This document shows positions 34,224 to 42,180 of a stretch of 64,000 bases of DNA, one piece after another. Each line of letters opens with the position of its first letter. Positions within the stretch are counted from its first letter, which is position 1. The DNA is taken from assembly GCF_042685265.1 (NCBI RefSeq), contig NZ_JBHUMX010000006.1; one strand, 5' to 3'. The notes beneath the pieces were generated by a model. It searched no databases. It saw nothing but the letters and a program-made list of their open reading frames with translations, and was not told the DNA's origin. Both the position numbers and the translations under genes were made by a program. Origin of the DNA: Oceanobacillus_B kapialis. GTDB lineage: Bacteria > Bacillota > Bacilli > Bacillales > Amphibacillaceae.

Positions 34224-35429
34224 TCAATCCGCTCCAAGCACCCTTAATGTCTCATAATAATTCGCGATCGGGTGATAGTCTGCTTTTGCTTTTTCACTTT
34301 TAATTGGGCTTTGCCTGATGTTATCGCGGAATAACATGTTGTACCAGCCACCGCCGTGTGCGTGATCAATGAAGATGTTGGAGCAATAATCCAGCATGGC
34401 TTCATAGCGCTGCCAGTAGGCGGGGTTGTTTAATTTTCCAGCTAATAGAGCGGAAGCGCCGAATGTTTCTGCTTGCACCCAGTAATATTTATCGGTGTCC
34501 ATGGTAAATTTATCTGCGGAAATCGAGTAAATGATGCCACCGTATACCATGTCAGCGCCTTGTTGATAGGCCTCCTGGTATAAGTGCACAGCCCGGTCGG
34601 TCATCCACGGCTCGCTAATATGGCGATCCAGCATGATTAATAGCTTGCTCCACTCAATGGAATGTCCTGGCACAAAGCCGTGTGGGCGAAATTCCTGCTT
34701 GCTTTCATCTGTTTCGACAAATGTCCAGTCCGGCTCCCATTCTGGAGTGAAGTGCTCCCATACCAGTCCCTTCGTCTGGAAAGTAAGGCGCCCGGTGACA
34801 ACATCGGCCAGTTGGTAAGCGCGGTCTAAATATTTCTGATCTGAAGTCGCTTCATAGGCTGCGATCATCGCTTCGGTCATGTGCATGTTGGCATTTTGCC
34901 CGCGATACTCCGCTACTTCCGACCAGTCTGCTGACAATTCGTCGGCATACAAATGATAGGCGTATTCCCAGAAATGCTCCTCCAGCACCTCATATACGGA
35001 ATCGATTACATCGCGCGCCCACTCAATCCCAGCGGCATATGCCTTTGATGCCGCAAGTAACACGAAGGCATGGCCATAGGCATACTTAGTATCCTCGGTA
35101 ACCTGCTGACCATCCAATGTCCAATAGTAGCCGCCATTCACCTTGTCCTGATGATGCTCCTGCAAGAAACGCAGGCCATGCTCGGCCGCCTCCAGGCAAA
35201 AGGCACCCTTGCCAAGAATCGCGCCAATGCTGAAATTATAAATAAAGCGACATGTTCCGACCAGATGCTTCGTGGAATCTGGAGAAAGCTCCCCGTCGTC
35301 ATAAAAGCTGTGGTTGTATCCGCCATTTTCCTCGTCAATGCAGGTGGGGTAATAAAAAGCTAACGTGCTCTCAATTTGTTCATGCAACCAATTTTCTGCG
35401 TAAGTTTCCGGTCCGTGCTGCTGTCCCAA
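34224..35429 (-). CDS. AGE-family sugar 2-epimerase/isomerase
   Basis: 401 residues of the N-acylglucosamine 2-epimerase family, an alpha6/alpha6 barrel. Conserved parts are TKHLVGTCRFIYNFS (about 53-67), YAYGHAFVLLAASKAYA (about 116-132), the catalytic region RGQNANMHMTEAMIAAYE (about 176-193), FVPGHSIEWSKLLIMLDRH (about 252-270) and KYYWVQAETFGASALL (about 316-331). The His residues in NMHM, PGHSIEW and nearby act as acid/base pair. The start is TTG with GGGGAG 9 bases upstream. Subgroup features fit mannose isomerase or cellobiose 2-epimerase rather than GlcNAc epimerase. It belongs with the beta-glucoside genes of the window. Confidence 0.88.
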   Translation of the reverse strand: MGQQHGPETYAENWLHEQIESTLAFYYPTCIDEENGGYNHSFYDDGELSPDSTKHLVGTCRFIYNFSIGAILGKGAFCLEAAEHGLRFLQEHHQDKVNGGYYWTLDGQQVTEDTKYAYGHAFVLLAASKAYAAGIEWARDVIDSVYEVLEEHFWEYAYHLYADELSADWSEVAEYRGQNANMHMTEAMIAAYEATSDQKYLDRAYQLADVVTGRLTFQTKGLVWEHFTPEWEPDWTFVETDESKQEFRPHGFVPGHSIEWSKLLIMLDRHISEPWMTDRAVHLYQEAYQQGADMVYGGIIYSISADKFTMDTDKYYWVQAETFGASALLAGKLNNPAYWQRYEAMLDYCSNIFIDHAHGGGWYNMLFRDNIRQSPIKSEKAKADYHPIANYYETLRVLGAD

Positions 35430-35493
35430 TTCATCATCTCCCCAAAAATGTATGTATAGGAACTATTCCCTACAGGGGAGCACTCTAAAACGA

Positions 35494-35937
35494 TTACTTC
35501 TCAACCTTCATCATTTTTACAAAAGGCAAAAAGATCAGCATCAGAAGTACGGGGAAGAAGAGTGGCTGTATTAAATTCCCAAATGGCACGGATGTTAGCA
35601 ACAATAAAAGAAGACCCAGCACAATAATCCCAGCAAAAAGAACCGTATTCATCACGAGGAAAAGCTTGATCACTTCTTTATTTTTAAAGGCACGAAAATA
35701 CATGACAATCATCACAATGATAAACAGACCAAGGAAAATAAGCTCCAAGTTCTGACTCCACGCACCGATTTGCGCAATAGCTTGTCCTTCCTCTTCCGAA
35801 ATGGACCCGCTTCCTCTGGCTGTCCCTGTCGTAATTCGGTGATTCTCCACTGCCACAAAACCGAGATATAGCAGGAGCATAATCGTTGTATAGATAAGGT
35901 AAAAAATGCGTTCACCTTTCGAATTAAACAGTTTCAT
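35494..35937 (-). CDS. Four-helix membrane protein, unknown function
   Basis: 147 residues with hydrophobic segments at about 12-30, 63-83, 91-114 and 122-141, and a polar loop HRITTGTARGSGSISEEEGQ between helices 1 and 2. ATG 35937 follows AGGAGGTGAACC. No conserved enzymatic motif. It lies between the AGE gene and repeat E1; no clear partner. Confidence 0.6.
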   Translation of the reverse strand: MKLFNSKGERIFYLIYTTIMLLLYLGFVAVENHRITTGTARGSGSISEEEGQAIAQIGAWSQNLELIFLGLFIIVMIVMYFRAFKNKEVIKLFLVMNTVLFAGIIVLGLLLLLLTSVPFGNLIQPLFFPVLLMLIFLPFVKMMKVEK

Positions 35938-36009
35938 GGTTCACCTCCTGCTTTTATTTTAACAGGTTTTGTGGGGGAAAGCTTTTCTGCTTCATATTTT
36001 GAGATCTGG

Positions 36010-36193
36010 CCACGTCCAGCTCCAGCGCCCAGAGACTAACGAGACTTCCCTCACCTCCGTACGATAAGTCAACATCAACTCCCTGCGGTCGCTGTGTTTC
36101 CTTTATCTCCTTTGGCTCAGTCCAAATGGTTTTCGGTGGGGCGAGTAATCGCAGTCCCAGTCCGTACGTCTCTAAACGGCCGCTTGCGCTTTT
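36010..36193 (-). repeat. Dispersed intergenic element E1, long copy B (inverted)
   Basis: Complementary to copy A at 3748-3982, including a 45-base identical block (36066-36110) and both ends. It lacks the ~60-base internal segment of copy A and has instead a different stretch in the left arm. The remainder of the 342-base gap holds the promoter of the surface-protein gene. Confidence 0.75.
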
Positions 36194-36208
36194 GATTTAA
36201 AAAATAGA

Positions 36209-36237
36209 TTGCCAGAACAAACGTTCAAGGCTATAAT
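36209..36237 (+). promoter_or_regulatory. Promoter of the LPXTA surface-protein operon
   Basis: TTGCCA (36209) and TATAAT (36232) separated by 17 bases, 43 bases before the start codon. Confidence 0.65.
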
Positions 36238-36279
36238 CATTTCATAAAGATTAGTAATTTTAGGAAATGAGGAGAAGAA

Positions 36280-37659
36280 ATGAAAAAATGGGCAATGGCT
36301 TTTTTAGCTTTTGTACTACTCGTGGTAACTGTAATGCCGGGCTTTGCAAGCGCAGAAAAGAGCGTTGGATTTGGAAAGGATTTAACCAAATACTTAGAAA
36401 GGGTCAGCAAGGAACGAGGCTTTACGGTTACAGAGGAAGACATCGAGTATTCCCTCTCTCTTTATGAAGAAACACTGGACAACTATGACAGCGTGGAAGA
36501 TCTTGAATCCTTCCTAGGTGAAATCATTCAAAAGGATGGCAGCAACCTAAAGGATGTTTACGACATATATGAATTTAAAAAAGCAGACCTTGAAGCACTT
36601 TTAGCTGAAAACGGGGAAACTTTGGAAGACTATGTTTTTGTAGATGATCTCTATCAAGCAATCGATTTCTATTTAGAGGAGCGAATTGTACGCGATCCTG
36701 ATTTTGATAAAAATCTAGAAATCTATTTAAAAGATATAAGTGAAATAAGAGGCTTTACCATAACACGTGAAGACATCGTAGCGTCACTTGCGCTATATGA
36801 GGAAAACCTGGACAACTACAAAACAGTCGAGCGTGTTTTCGAATTCCTCGGTGAGGTGATAAAAGCTGACTTAAGCAATCTCGATTATTTTACAGATATG
36901 TATGATATCAGCAAAGCTGAACTGCTTGCATTGATGGAGGAGAATGGGCTCGATATTAACGATTACATTTTCCTTGATGATTTGGACGTGGATATTAGCA
37001 GCTATTTCCACGATTCGTATCTTGTAGAGGAGTTAAGCTTGTTAATGGAAGAATACGGCTTGACGGAGGAAGAAATTACCCGACTCGAGGAGCATTTCCT
37101 TTCCATTGCTGAGCATTGGGATGAGGAGGCACTTGAGCGCATATTTGCTTTATCGGAGCGGATGCTAGTATTTGAAAACTTTGATGAAGCCACAGAGCTC
37201 ACCCCAGCACAAGCTGCCGAGCTACTTTCCATTTACCAGGAAGCCATTTCACTTTTCCAAGTGAAGGTGGAGTATAGCCTGATTAAGGATGGCAAGGAAG
37301 AGTCATTGTCACTGTCTGCGCTATTTGCGATGACAGAGCTTGTGAATGCGGATTTGAAAATGTCGATCTATAACCTGGATGGTGCATTTCTGGCAGATTT
37401 AATCATCACAGGGGACATGGTCGATAGTGAGACCGTGCATGAGACAGGACAAGCCATATCAAATAGTACCGAAAAGCCGGAAACAGCACCAGTGAAGAAG
37501 ACCGTAACCTCAGAAGCGACAGCACCAGCCACTGTCAAAGGCGGAGAACTGCCAAAAACAGCTTCCAACTATGGCATGGGCAGTCTTGCTGGGCTATTCC
37601 TGATCGCAGCAAGTGTCTTCTTATTCCGGAAAACAAGGTCTACTAACCTTGAAAAGTAG
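36280..37659 (+). CDS. Processed acidic surface protein with LPXTA sorting signal
   Basis: 459 residues, very acidic. A signal peptide (about 1-25, cleavage near FASA) is followed by two related ~110-residue repeats, each with RGFT(V/I)T then YEE.LDNY, a FLGE segment and LEDYVFVDDL or INDYIFLDDL (about 27-130 and 143-235), then a helical region. At the C-terminus the sorting signal is LPKTA (424-428), a hydrophobic helix (AGLFLIAASVFLF) and a basic tail RKTRS...EK. This matches the processed-acidic-surface-protein type with an LPXTA motif, anchored by a class D sortase. The partner sortase gene overlaps its end. Expected location: covalently linked to the cell wall. Its role is unknown. Confidence 0.88.
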   Translation: MKKWAMAFLAFVLLVVTVMPGFASAEKSVGFGKDLTKYLERVSKERGFTVTEEDIEYSLSLYEETLDNYDSVEDLESFLGEIIQKDGSNLKDVYDIYEFKKADLEALLAENGETLEDYVFVDDLYQAIDFYLEERIVRDPDFDKNLEIYLKDISEIRGFTITREDIVASLALYEENLDNYKTVERVFEFLGEVIKADLSNLDYFTDMYDISKAELLALMEENGLDINDYIFLDDLDVDISSYFHDSYLVEELSLLMEEYGLTEEEITRLEEHFLSIAEHWDEEALERIFALSERMLVFENFDEATELTPAQAAELLSIYQEAISLFQVKVEYSLIKDGKEESLSLSALFAMTELVNADLKMSIYNLDGAFLADLIITGDMVDSETVHETGQAISNSTEKPETAPVKKTVTSEATAPATVKGGELPKTASNYGMGSLAGLFLIAASVFLFRKTRSTNLEK

Positions 37660-38278
37660 AAAGAAGCTGTTTTTGAGTGCCAGCGCCGTCCTGCTTTTGG
37701 TTGGAGGGCTCTGGTTAACCGTTTTTAATGGGTGGACATTTATGAAGGGATATAGTCTTGGTGGGGGAGGCGGTCAGCAGGAGGTTTCGGCTGAATCGAA
37801 GGACCGTTCAGCTGAAACGAAAGCAGCTTCTAGCGAAAAACAGGTAGCAGACGCGGATGCTCCTCTCTACCCAATCCGCCCAAAAATCGGCGATGAGATC
37901 GGGGAGCTGTCCATCCCAAAACTCGACGCAGTCTTACCAATATTCCACGGAACAGATGAAGATGAATTAGCCAAAGGCGTTGGTCACTATGCAGATAGTG
38001 TCCTGCCAGGCGAGAAAGATAATGCTGTTTTGTCGGGTCATCGGGATACAGTGTTTCGGAAATTAGGGGAGGTTGGGGTTGGGGATGAACTGATCGTCAC
38101 AACAAGTGCAGGCGAGTTCACGTACAAGGTGCGCAAAGTGCGGATTGTCGATGCCGATGACCGCACCGTCATCGTACCAAAGCCACGTGCCACATTGACT
38201 GTCAGCACCTGCTATCCATTTGATTTCATTGGCGCAGCCCCAGAACGATATATTTTAGAAGCCTATTTGGTGAAGTAA
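37649..38278 (+). CDS. Class D sortase (LPXTA-specific type)
   Basis: About 209 residues from a proposed TTG at 37649 (AAGG 10 bases upstream); a GTG at 37613 is also in frame. An N-terminal membrane anchor (FLSASAVLLLVGGLWL) is followed by a linker rich in Glu/Lys/Ser and the sortase beta-barrel: LSIPKLDAVLPIFHGTDED, catalytic His in VLSGHRDTVF (near 131), catalytic Cys in LTVSTCYPFDF (near 188) and Arg in APERYIL. It overlaps the surface-protein gene, so the pair is coupled enzyme and substrate. A terminator follows directly. Confidence 0.88.
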   Translation: MKSRKKLFLSASAVLLLVGGLWLTVFNGWTFMKGYSLGGGGGQQEVSAESKDRSAETKAASSEKQVADADAPLYPIRPKIGDEIGELSIPKLDAVLPIFHGTDEDELAKGVGHYADSVLPGEKDNAVLSGHRDTVFRKLGEVGVGDELIVTTSAGEFTYKVRKVRIVDADDRTVIVPKPRATLTVSTCYPFDFIGAAPERYILEAYLVK

Positions 38279-38302
38279 AACCTGGAGAAATCCGGGTTTT
38301 TT
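38277..38302 (+). terminator. Terminator of the sortase operon
   Basis: AAAACCTGGA pairs with TCCGGGTTTT around GAAA, followed by TT. Confidence 0.8.
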
Positions 38303-38310
38303 ATTGGAGT

Positions 38311-38682
38311 TTATTGGGGGTCCGCACCGCGCTTCATCCGATAAATCTCCGTCCGATTCGCCCACACGTCATCGCGCAGCATGGTAAGCTGGGCAGCTTG
38401 ATTGAACGCTTCGTCTTTTAATTCACCGAATTCTTTGGCGTTGGAGATTTTTATTTCTTCCAGTTGTTGGAGGAGGGTTTCTTGCCCTGCTAATAGGCCG
38501 CGAAGCATTTGGTTATGGTCATCGAGTTTTGTGTCATGTCCGTCTAGTCGGTGTTCTACATTGCCTAAACGTGTTTCAACATTATCTAATCGATGCTCTA
38601 TCTTATCTAACCGGTTTTCTATCTTGTCCAAACGTCCTGCTATCTGTCCAAGCATCCCAATAATTTGATCCTCTTTCTGCAT
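38311..38682 (-). CDS. Coiled-coil protein with heptad repeats
   Basis: 123 residues, soluble, with five tandem heptads of the form RLDKIEN/RLDKIEH/RLDNVET/RLGNVEH/RLDGHDT (about 17-51) continuing to a longer helix. It looks like a parallel coiled-coil oligomer of the kind annotated simply as hypothetical in Bacillaceae. ATG 38682; upstream GAGGTG. No functional motif. Here the 21-base DNA period is explained by coding heptads, unlike the intergenic arrays. Confidence 0.75.
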   Translation of the reverse strand: MQKEDQIIGMLGQIAGRLDKIENRLDKIEHRLDNVETRLGNVEHRLDGHDTKLDDHNQMLRGLLAGQETLLQQLEEIKISNAKEFGELKDEAFNQAAQLTMLRDDVWANRTEIYRMKRGADPQ

Positions 38683-38899
38683 GCTTTCACCTCCTCAAAT
38701 TTCATCTTCATTATAGCACACGAGCATTTAAATAAAAGAAGGTGAAATTGGAATTTACCTATGCTGCTATAGAGTAAAACTGTCTTTCTGTTTAGGGGAA
38801 ATGCGGAGATAAAGGGGGTTTTAACAATAAGAATATAATTTTATACATTTTTCATAAGCTGGGAGAACAGGTATGATAGCAGGTAAAAAGGAGAACGAA

Positions 38900-39853
38900 A
38901 TGATTATTAAAACAAGAAACAAAAACGAACTTAATCAATATGAAGCACTTTTATCAAGAATTAGACCTGACCATCCTAAATACAGAGAGCTAGAAAATGA
39001 GTATGCCCGGCGGAAAAAGGGCTACTTTGGCGAGAAACAGGTGGACTATTATTTGGAGGAGCTTGCCGCCGAAATGACAGTATTACAAGATTTGAGTTTG
39101 TCTGTCGATGGGAAAAACATGCAACTTGATAATCTGCTAATCTCTCGCCATGCTGCGTACATTGTAGAAGTAAAAAACTACAGCGGCACCATCCTTTTCG
39201 ATACAGAAATCCAGCAATTCACCCGCGACGATGGAAACCACGAAGTAGGTTTCCGCCACCCGATCGAGCAAGCCGAGCTACAAAAACATCGCCTGCAAGC
39301 ATGGCTGCAAGACATGAACCTCCCTCTCATCCCGATCCACTATTTCATCGCCATCAGTGAGCCGAGCACCATCATCAAGGTAGAAGGAAACAAAGCAGAG
39401 ATCGCCAAAGTCGTGGCCCACGCTGCTCACATACCAAATAAAATTAAAAAACTTGAAAGCCAAAGCAGCAATCAACAACCAATTAAACATCAAAAGCTAG
39501 GACACTACCTCCTGCAGGCGAATAGAATAAGGGCGTATAACCTGATGCGGAATTATGAGATTAAACTAGAGGATATTCTGCCGGGAGTGCGCTGTCCTGG
39601 GTGTGGGTGGTTGGGGATGGAGCGGATATATGGGGCGTGGTTTTGTCATAAGTGTAAAATGAAAAGTAAAGGTGCTCATAAGCGTGCGTTGTTAGATTAT
39701 TTTTTGATGATATCAAATACAATAAACGTTACAGAATGTAAGCGGTTCTTAGGTCTCAAATCCAGAATCACAGCTAATAGAATATTTAAATCAATGAATT
39801 TAATATATATTAAACCAAAAAGAAGATGGACCATATCGAAGAGGAAGCAATAA
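38900..39853 (+). CDS. NERD-domain protein with zinc ribbon
   Basis: 317 residues from ATG 38900 (AAAAAGGAG 7 bases upstream; an in-frame ATG at 38873 has no ribosome site). The NERD nuclease-related domain (about 40-150) shows KGYFGEKQVDYYLEEL, LQLDNLL-like DNLLIS and the catalytic-type Asp...Glu-x-Lys pair in AYIVEVKNYSG. A four-Cys zinc ribbon CPGCGW...CHKC follows (about 231-253). The C-terminal 60 residues look like a small HTH. NERD proteins are a common Bacillaceae family, suspected in DNA processing; their function is unclear. A 21-bp array starts 57 bases after the stop. Confidence 0.85.
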   Translation: MIIKTRNKNELNQYEALLSRIRPDHPKYRELENEYARRKKGYFGEKQVDYYLEELAAEMTVLQDLSLSVDGKNMQLDNLLISRHAAYIVEVKNYSGTILFDTEIQQFTRDDGNHEVGFRHPIEQAELQKHRLQAWLQDMNLPLIPIHYFIAISEPSTIIKVEGNKAEIAKVVAHAAHIPNKIKKLESQSSNQQPIKHQKLGHYLLQANRIRAYNLMRNYEIKLEDILPGVRCPGCGWLGMERIYGAWFCHKCKMKSKGAHKRALLDYFLMISNTINVTECKRFLGLKSRITANRIFKSMNLIYIKPKRRWTISKRKQ

Positions 39854-39909
39854 AGATAGACGTAGGAGAAAATAAGCAGTGTGCAATAAGCATATGTATC
39901 CTATCAGCT

Positions 39910-40267
39910 AAAGTGAAGCCTGAGAGCAAGGAAGTGGAACCACAACCATGCAAAGTGAAACCGCCGCCCCCAAAAAGTGAAACCACAGCCATGCAAAGTG
40001 AAACCAGCGCCATCAAAAGTGAAACCACAGCCACACAAAGTGAAACCAGCGCCATTAAAAGTGAAACCACAGCCACACAAAGTGAAACCAGCGCCATTAA
40101 AAGTGGAACCACAGCCACACAAAGTGAAACCAGTGCCATCAAAAGTGAAACCACAGCTGCGAAAAGTGGAACCAGCGCCATCAAAAGTGGAACCACAGCC
40201 ATGCAAAGTGAAACCAGCATCGCCAAAAGTGAAACCACAGCCCCAAAAAGTGAACCCCACTCCCAAC
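39910..40267 (+). repeat. 21-bp phased array, family A2, second array (17 units)
   Basis: Seventeen units with the core AAAGTGRAACCA; inside it ACAGCCAYRC and AGCGCCATYA variants alternate to give 42-base dimers. Starts are 39910, 39931, 39952, 39974 ... 40247; the only deviation is one extra A in the third unit. It lies between the convergent NERD and LysM endopeptidase genes. Same core family as 29307-29537, about 10.6 kb away, but with a different set of variable parts. Confidence 0.9.
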
Positions 40268-40355
40268 AAAAAAAAGAACTCCAGCCCCGCTGGAGTTCCC
40301 CATTAACCAAAATCTCATTTTATAAAAGAATAATTTTTATAAAACCAAACCCAAA

Positions 40356-41456
40356 TTAATAAAACCTCTTAAACCCTTCAAACTTACTCTTCCAATAAGA
40401 GTTATTCAAGCTGGTCTTTGTTACGCCTGTTGAAGATCCTGCATGGATGAACTCATTGTTGCCAACATAGATGCCCATGTGGCTGATGCCGGCGCGGTAG
40501 GTGCCTGAGAAGAATACGAGGTCGCCTACTTTTGGTTTGTTGACATAGAAGGAGCGGTTATAGTAGCCGTCTGTTGATGTGCGGCTGATGTCTTTGCCCG
40601 CTTGCTTGTATGCGTAGTAGATGAAGCCGCTGCAGTCGAAGCCGCTTGGCGTTTGTCCGCCCCAAACGTATGGAACGCCGTATTGGCTTTTTGCTACGGA
40701 TAGTAGCTTGTTGACATTGTAGTCTACGTTTGAGCTTGGCTTTTCGTTTGAAACGTTGCTTCCGCTACTAGAGTTAGAGCCTTTGCTTGAGCCGATGTTC
40801 AATTTCTGACCAATTAGGATGAGATCAGATTTCAAGTTATTCCATTTCTTCAGGTTTGCTACGGTTGTGCCGTTTTGGGAGGCGATGCGTGATAGGGAAT
40901 CGCCGGCTTTAACGGTGTACACTTTCGCTGATCCTGTGGATGGGTTGCTGTGCCCGCCGGAGCTTGAATTAGAACCAGATGAACTAGATCCGCCGCTTGA
41001 GCTTGACCCGCCATTCGACCCGCCATTTTTACTCACGACAAATACGTTGCCTGGGAAAATGAGGGTGGTGTCTAAGTCGTTCCAATCCATTAGATTCTTA
41101 AGTGAGATGTTGTGTCTTGAGGCGATGCCACTTAATGTGTCGCCACTTTTCACGGTGTATGTAGATTTAGATGATGTAGTTGAATTAGTAGAATTTGAAT
41201 TATTAGAATTAGAATTTGAATTAGATGATTGCTTTTTAGATGTTTCCAGAACCTGGTTCGGGAAGATAATGTCTCCTGAAAGCTTGTTAATAGATTTCAG
41301 TTGTGAAACACTCGTGTTGTATTTCTGTGCGATGGTCCAAAGAGAATCGCCACTTTTCACTTTATACGACGCTGCTTCTGCTTCTTCCGCACCGACGATG
41401 GCTGCTGCTATAGCTGCACTGGCAGTAACCGACATAATCATCTTCTTATTTGCCAA
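40356..41456 (-). CDS. LysM (three copies) NlpC/P60 cell-wall endopeptidase
   Basis: 366 residues from a TTG start at 41456, chosen for AGGAGG 8 bases upstream; an ATG at 41474 precedes the ribosome site. A signal peptide ends near AEAAS. Three LysM domains (about 31-72, 99-142, 179-222), each with the VKSGDSL/VKAGDSL type opening, are joined by Ser/Asn/Gly-rich linkers. The C-terminal NlpC/P60 domain (about 245-366) has the catalytic Cys275 in SGFDCSGF, His in AGISHMGIYVG and His in FIHAGSS. It is a secreted gamma-D-glutamyl-meso-DAP endopeptidase of the LytE/LytF/CwlS class, bound to peptidoglycan by LysM. An upstream WalR-type box suggests control by the essential WalRK system. Confidence 0.9.
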   Translation of the reverse strand: MANKKMIMSVTASAAIAAAIVGAEEAEAASYKVKSGDSLWTIAQKYNTSVSQLKSINKLSGDIIFPNQVLETSKKQSSNSNSNSNNSNSTNSTTSSKSTYTVKSGDTLSGIASRHNISLKNLMDWNDLDTTLIFPGNVFVVSKNGGSNGGSSSSGGSSSSGSNSSSGGHSNPSTGSAKVYTVKAGDSLSRIASQNGTTVANLKKWNNLKSDLILIGQKLNIGSSKGSNSSSGSNVSNEKPSSNVDYNVNKLLSVAKSQYGVPYVWGGQTPSGFDCSGFIYYAYKQAGKDISRTSTDGYYNRSFYVNKPKVGDLVFFSGTYRAGISHMGIYVGNNEFIHAGSSTGVTKTSLNNSYWKSKFEGFKRFY

Positions 41457-41559
41457 GGTCGTTTCCTCCTGCATAAATTGTGTTTTCTTTCCATAAAATA
41501 CTAGAAAGTACTATTATTATATCTTTTATGACAAAAGATTGATAGATAACTAACGTCTT

Positions 41560-41576
41560 TGTAATACAACTGTAAT
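41560..41576 (+). promoter_or_regulatory. WalR (YycF) binding box
   Basis: TGTAAT-N5-TGTAAT is an exact match to the known direct-repeat consensus TGTWAH-N5-TGTWAH. It sits about 40 bases upstream of a minus-strand TATAAT (complement of 41516-41521) and about 105 bases before the autolysin start. That is the usual activating position; the repeats are oriented on the plus strand. Confidence 0.65.
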
Positions 41577-41928
41577 ATAAAAAAGAACATAAGTGCTAAG
41601 TGAAACCATAGTTAATTCTTTACGCTGAACTAAAACTTTTAAATTTTTGTATATAAGAAGAAGTTAGAAGTCAATTTTATACGATATAGTTATGCACTGT
41701 TCTATACGAAAGGCATAAGTCGCATTATGTATAAAAGACTAAATCTAGTAATACATTTTATAACTCAAATGTCTAAAATAACAGTATTTGTAAAAAAATC
41801 GGTTATGTATTTTTCTTTTAAAATTCAATTTATAGCGGACCTACGTATCTTTTGGTAAAATAAATGAGTCAATCGTACTATGTAACTGAATAACATATTG
41901 TGTTGGTTCTGTTAAGAATTTTTAACAA

Positions 41929-41957
41929 TTGGATTGTTTGTTTGAGGCTCTTATAAT
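41929..41957 (+). promoter_or_regulatory. Promoter for the response-regulator gene
   Basis: TTGGAT (41929) and TATAAT (41952) with a 17-base spacer. The transcript would have a leader of about 215 bases that includes a terminator-like hairpin. Confidence 0.6.
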
Positions 41958-42052
41958 CTGATATAATCATCGTGAATATTTGAATAATTTAAATAAATAT
42001 TAATGTTTAAGGTACAAAAAAAGAATCTTTGGCTTGTTTTAATGAAGAAAAT

Positions 42053-42082
42053 GGGAGTACACACCACGTACTCTCTTTTTTA
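42053..42082 (+). terminator. Leader terminator or attenuator before the response-regulator gene
   Basis: GAGTAC pairs with GTACTC around ACACCAC and is followed by TCTTTTTT. It lies about 95 bases after the promoter and 100 before the gene, so it could yield a short RNA or attenuate expression. Confidence 0.65.
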
Positions 42083-42180
42083 ACAGACATGCGATAGAAA
42101 GACAGGCACAGCGTGTTACAGGGGAATAGAAGATACACTTACAAACGAGACAATCATCGACGTAAAAGGGGCAGTAAAAA

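Larger units (their letters stand above)
41457..42180. other. Long AT-rich divergent region between autolysin and response-regulator genes
   Basis: 724 bases without a gene. It contains the WalR box, a promoter and a terminator-like hairpin, listed separately. A single AAGTGAAACCA, the family A2 core, occurs near 41599, but no array is present. I searched by eye for ydaO-type riboswitch features and saw none. Confidence 0.5.

Noticed and set aside
33758..34303. 181-codon frame over the A3 array
   Set aside because: Repeat translation; the end overlaps the AGE gene in another frame.
38500..38650. Another 21-bp array
   Set aside because: The period there is due to coding heptads (RLDKIEN type) of a coiled-coil gene.
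39826..40359. 177-codon frame over the second A2 array, and the minus-strand frame over it
   Set aside because: Begins inside the NERD gene and consists of repeat translation only; no ribosome site.
41577..42180. Riboswitch (for example ydaO type) upstream of the response regulator or autolysin
   Set aside because: The region is AT-rich and I could not find the conserved GC-rich junction motifs; only a simple terminator-like hairpin is visible.
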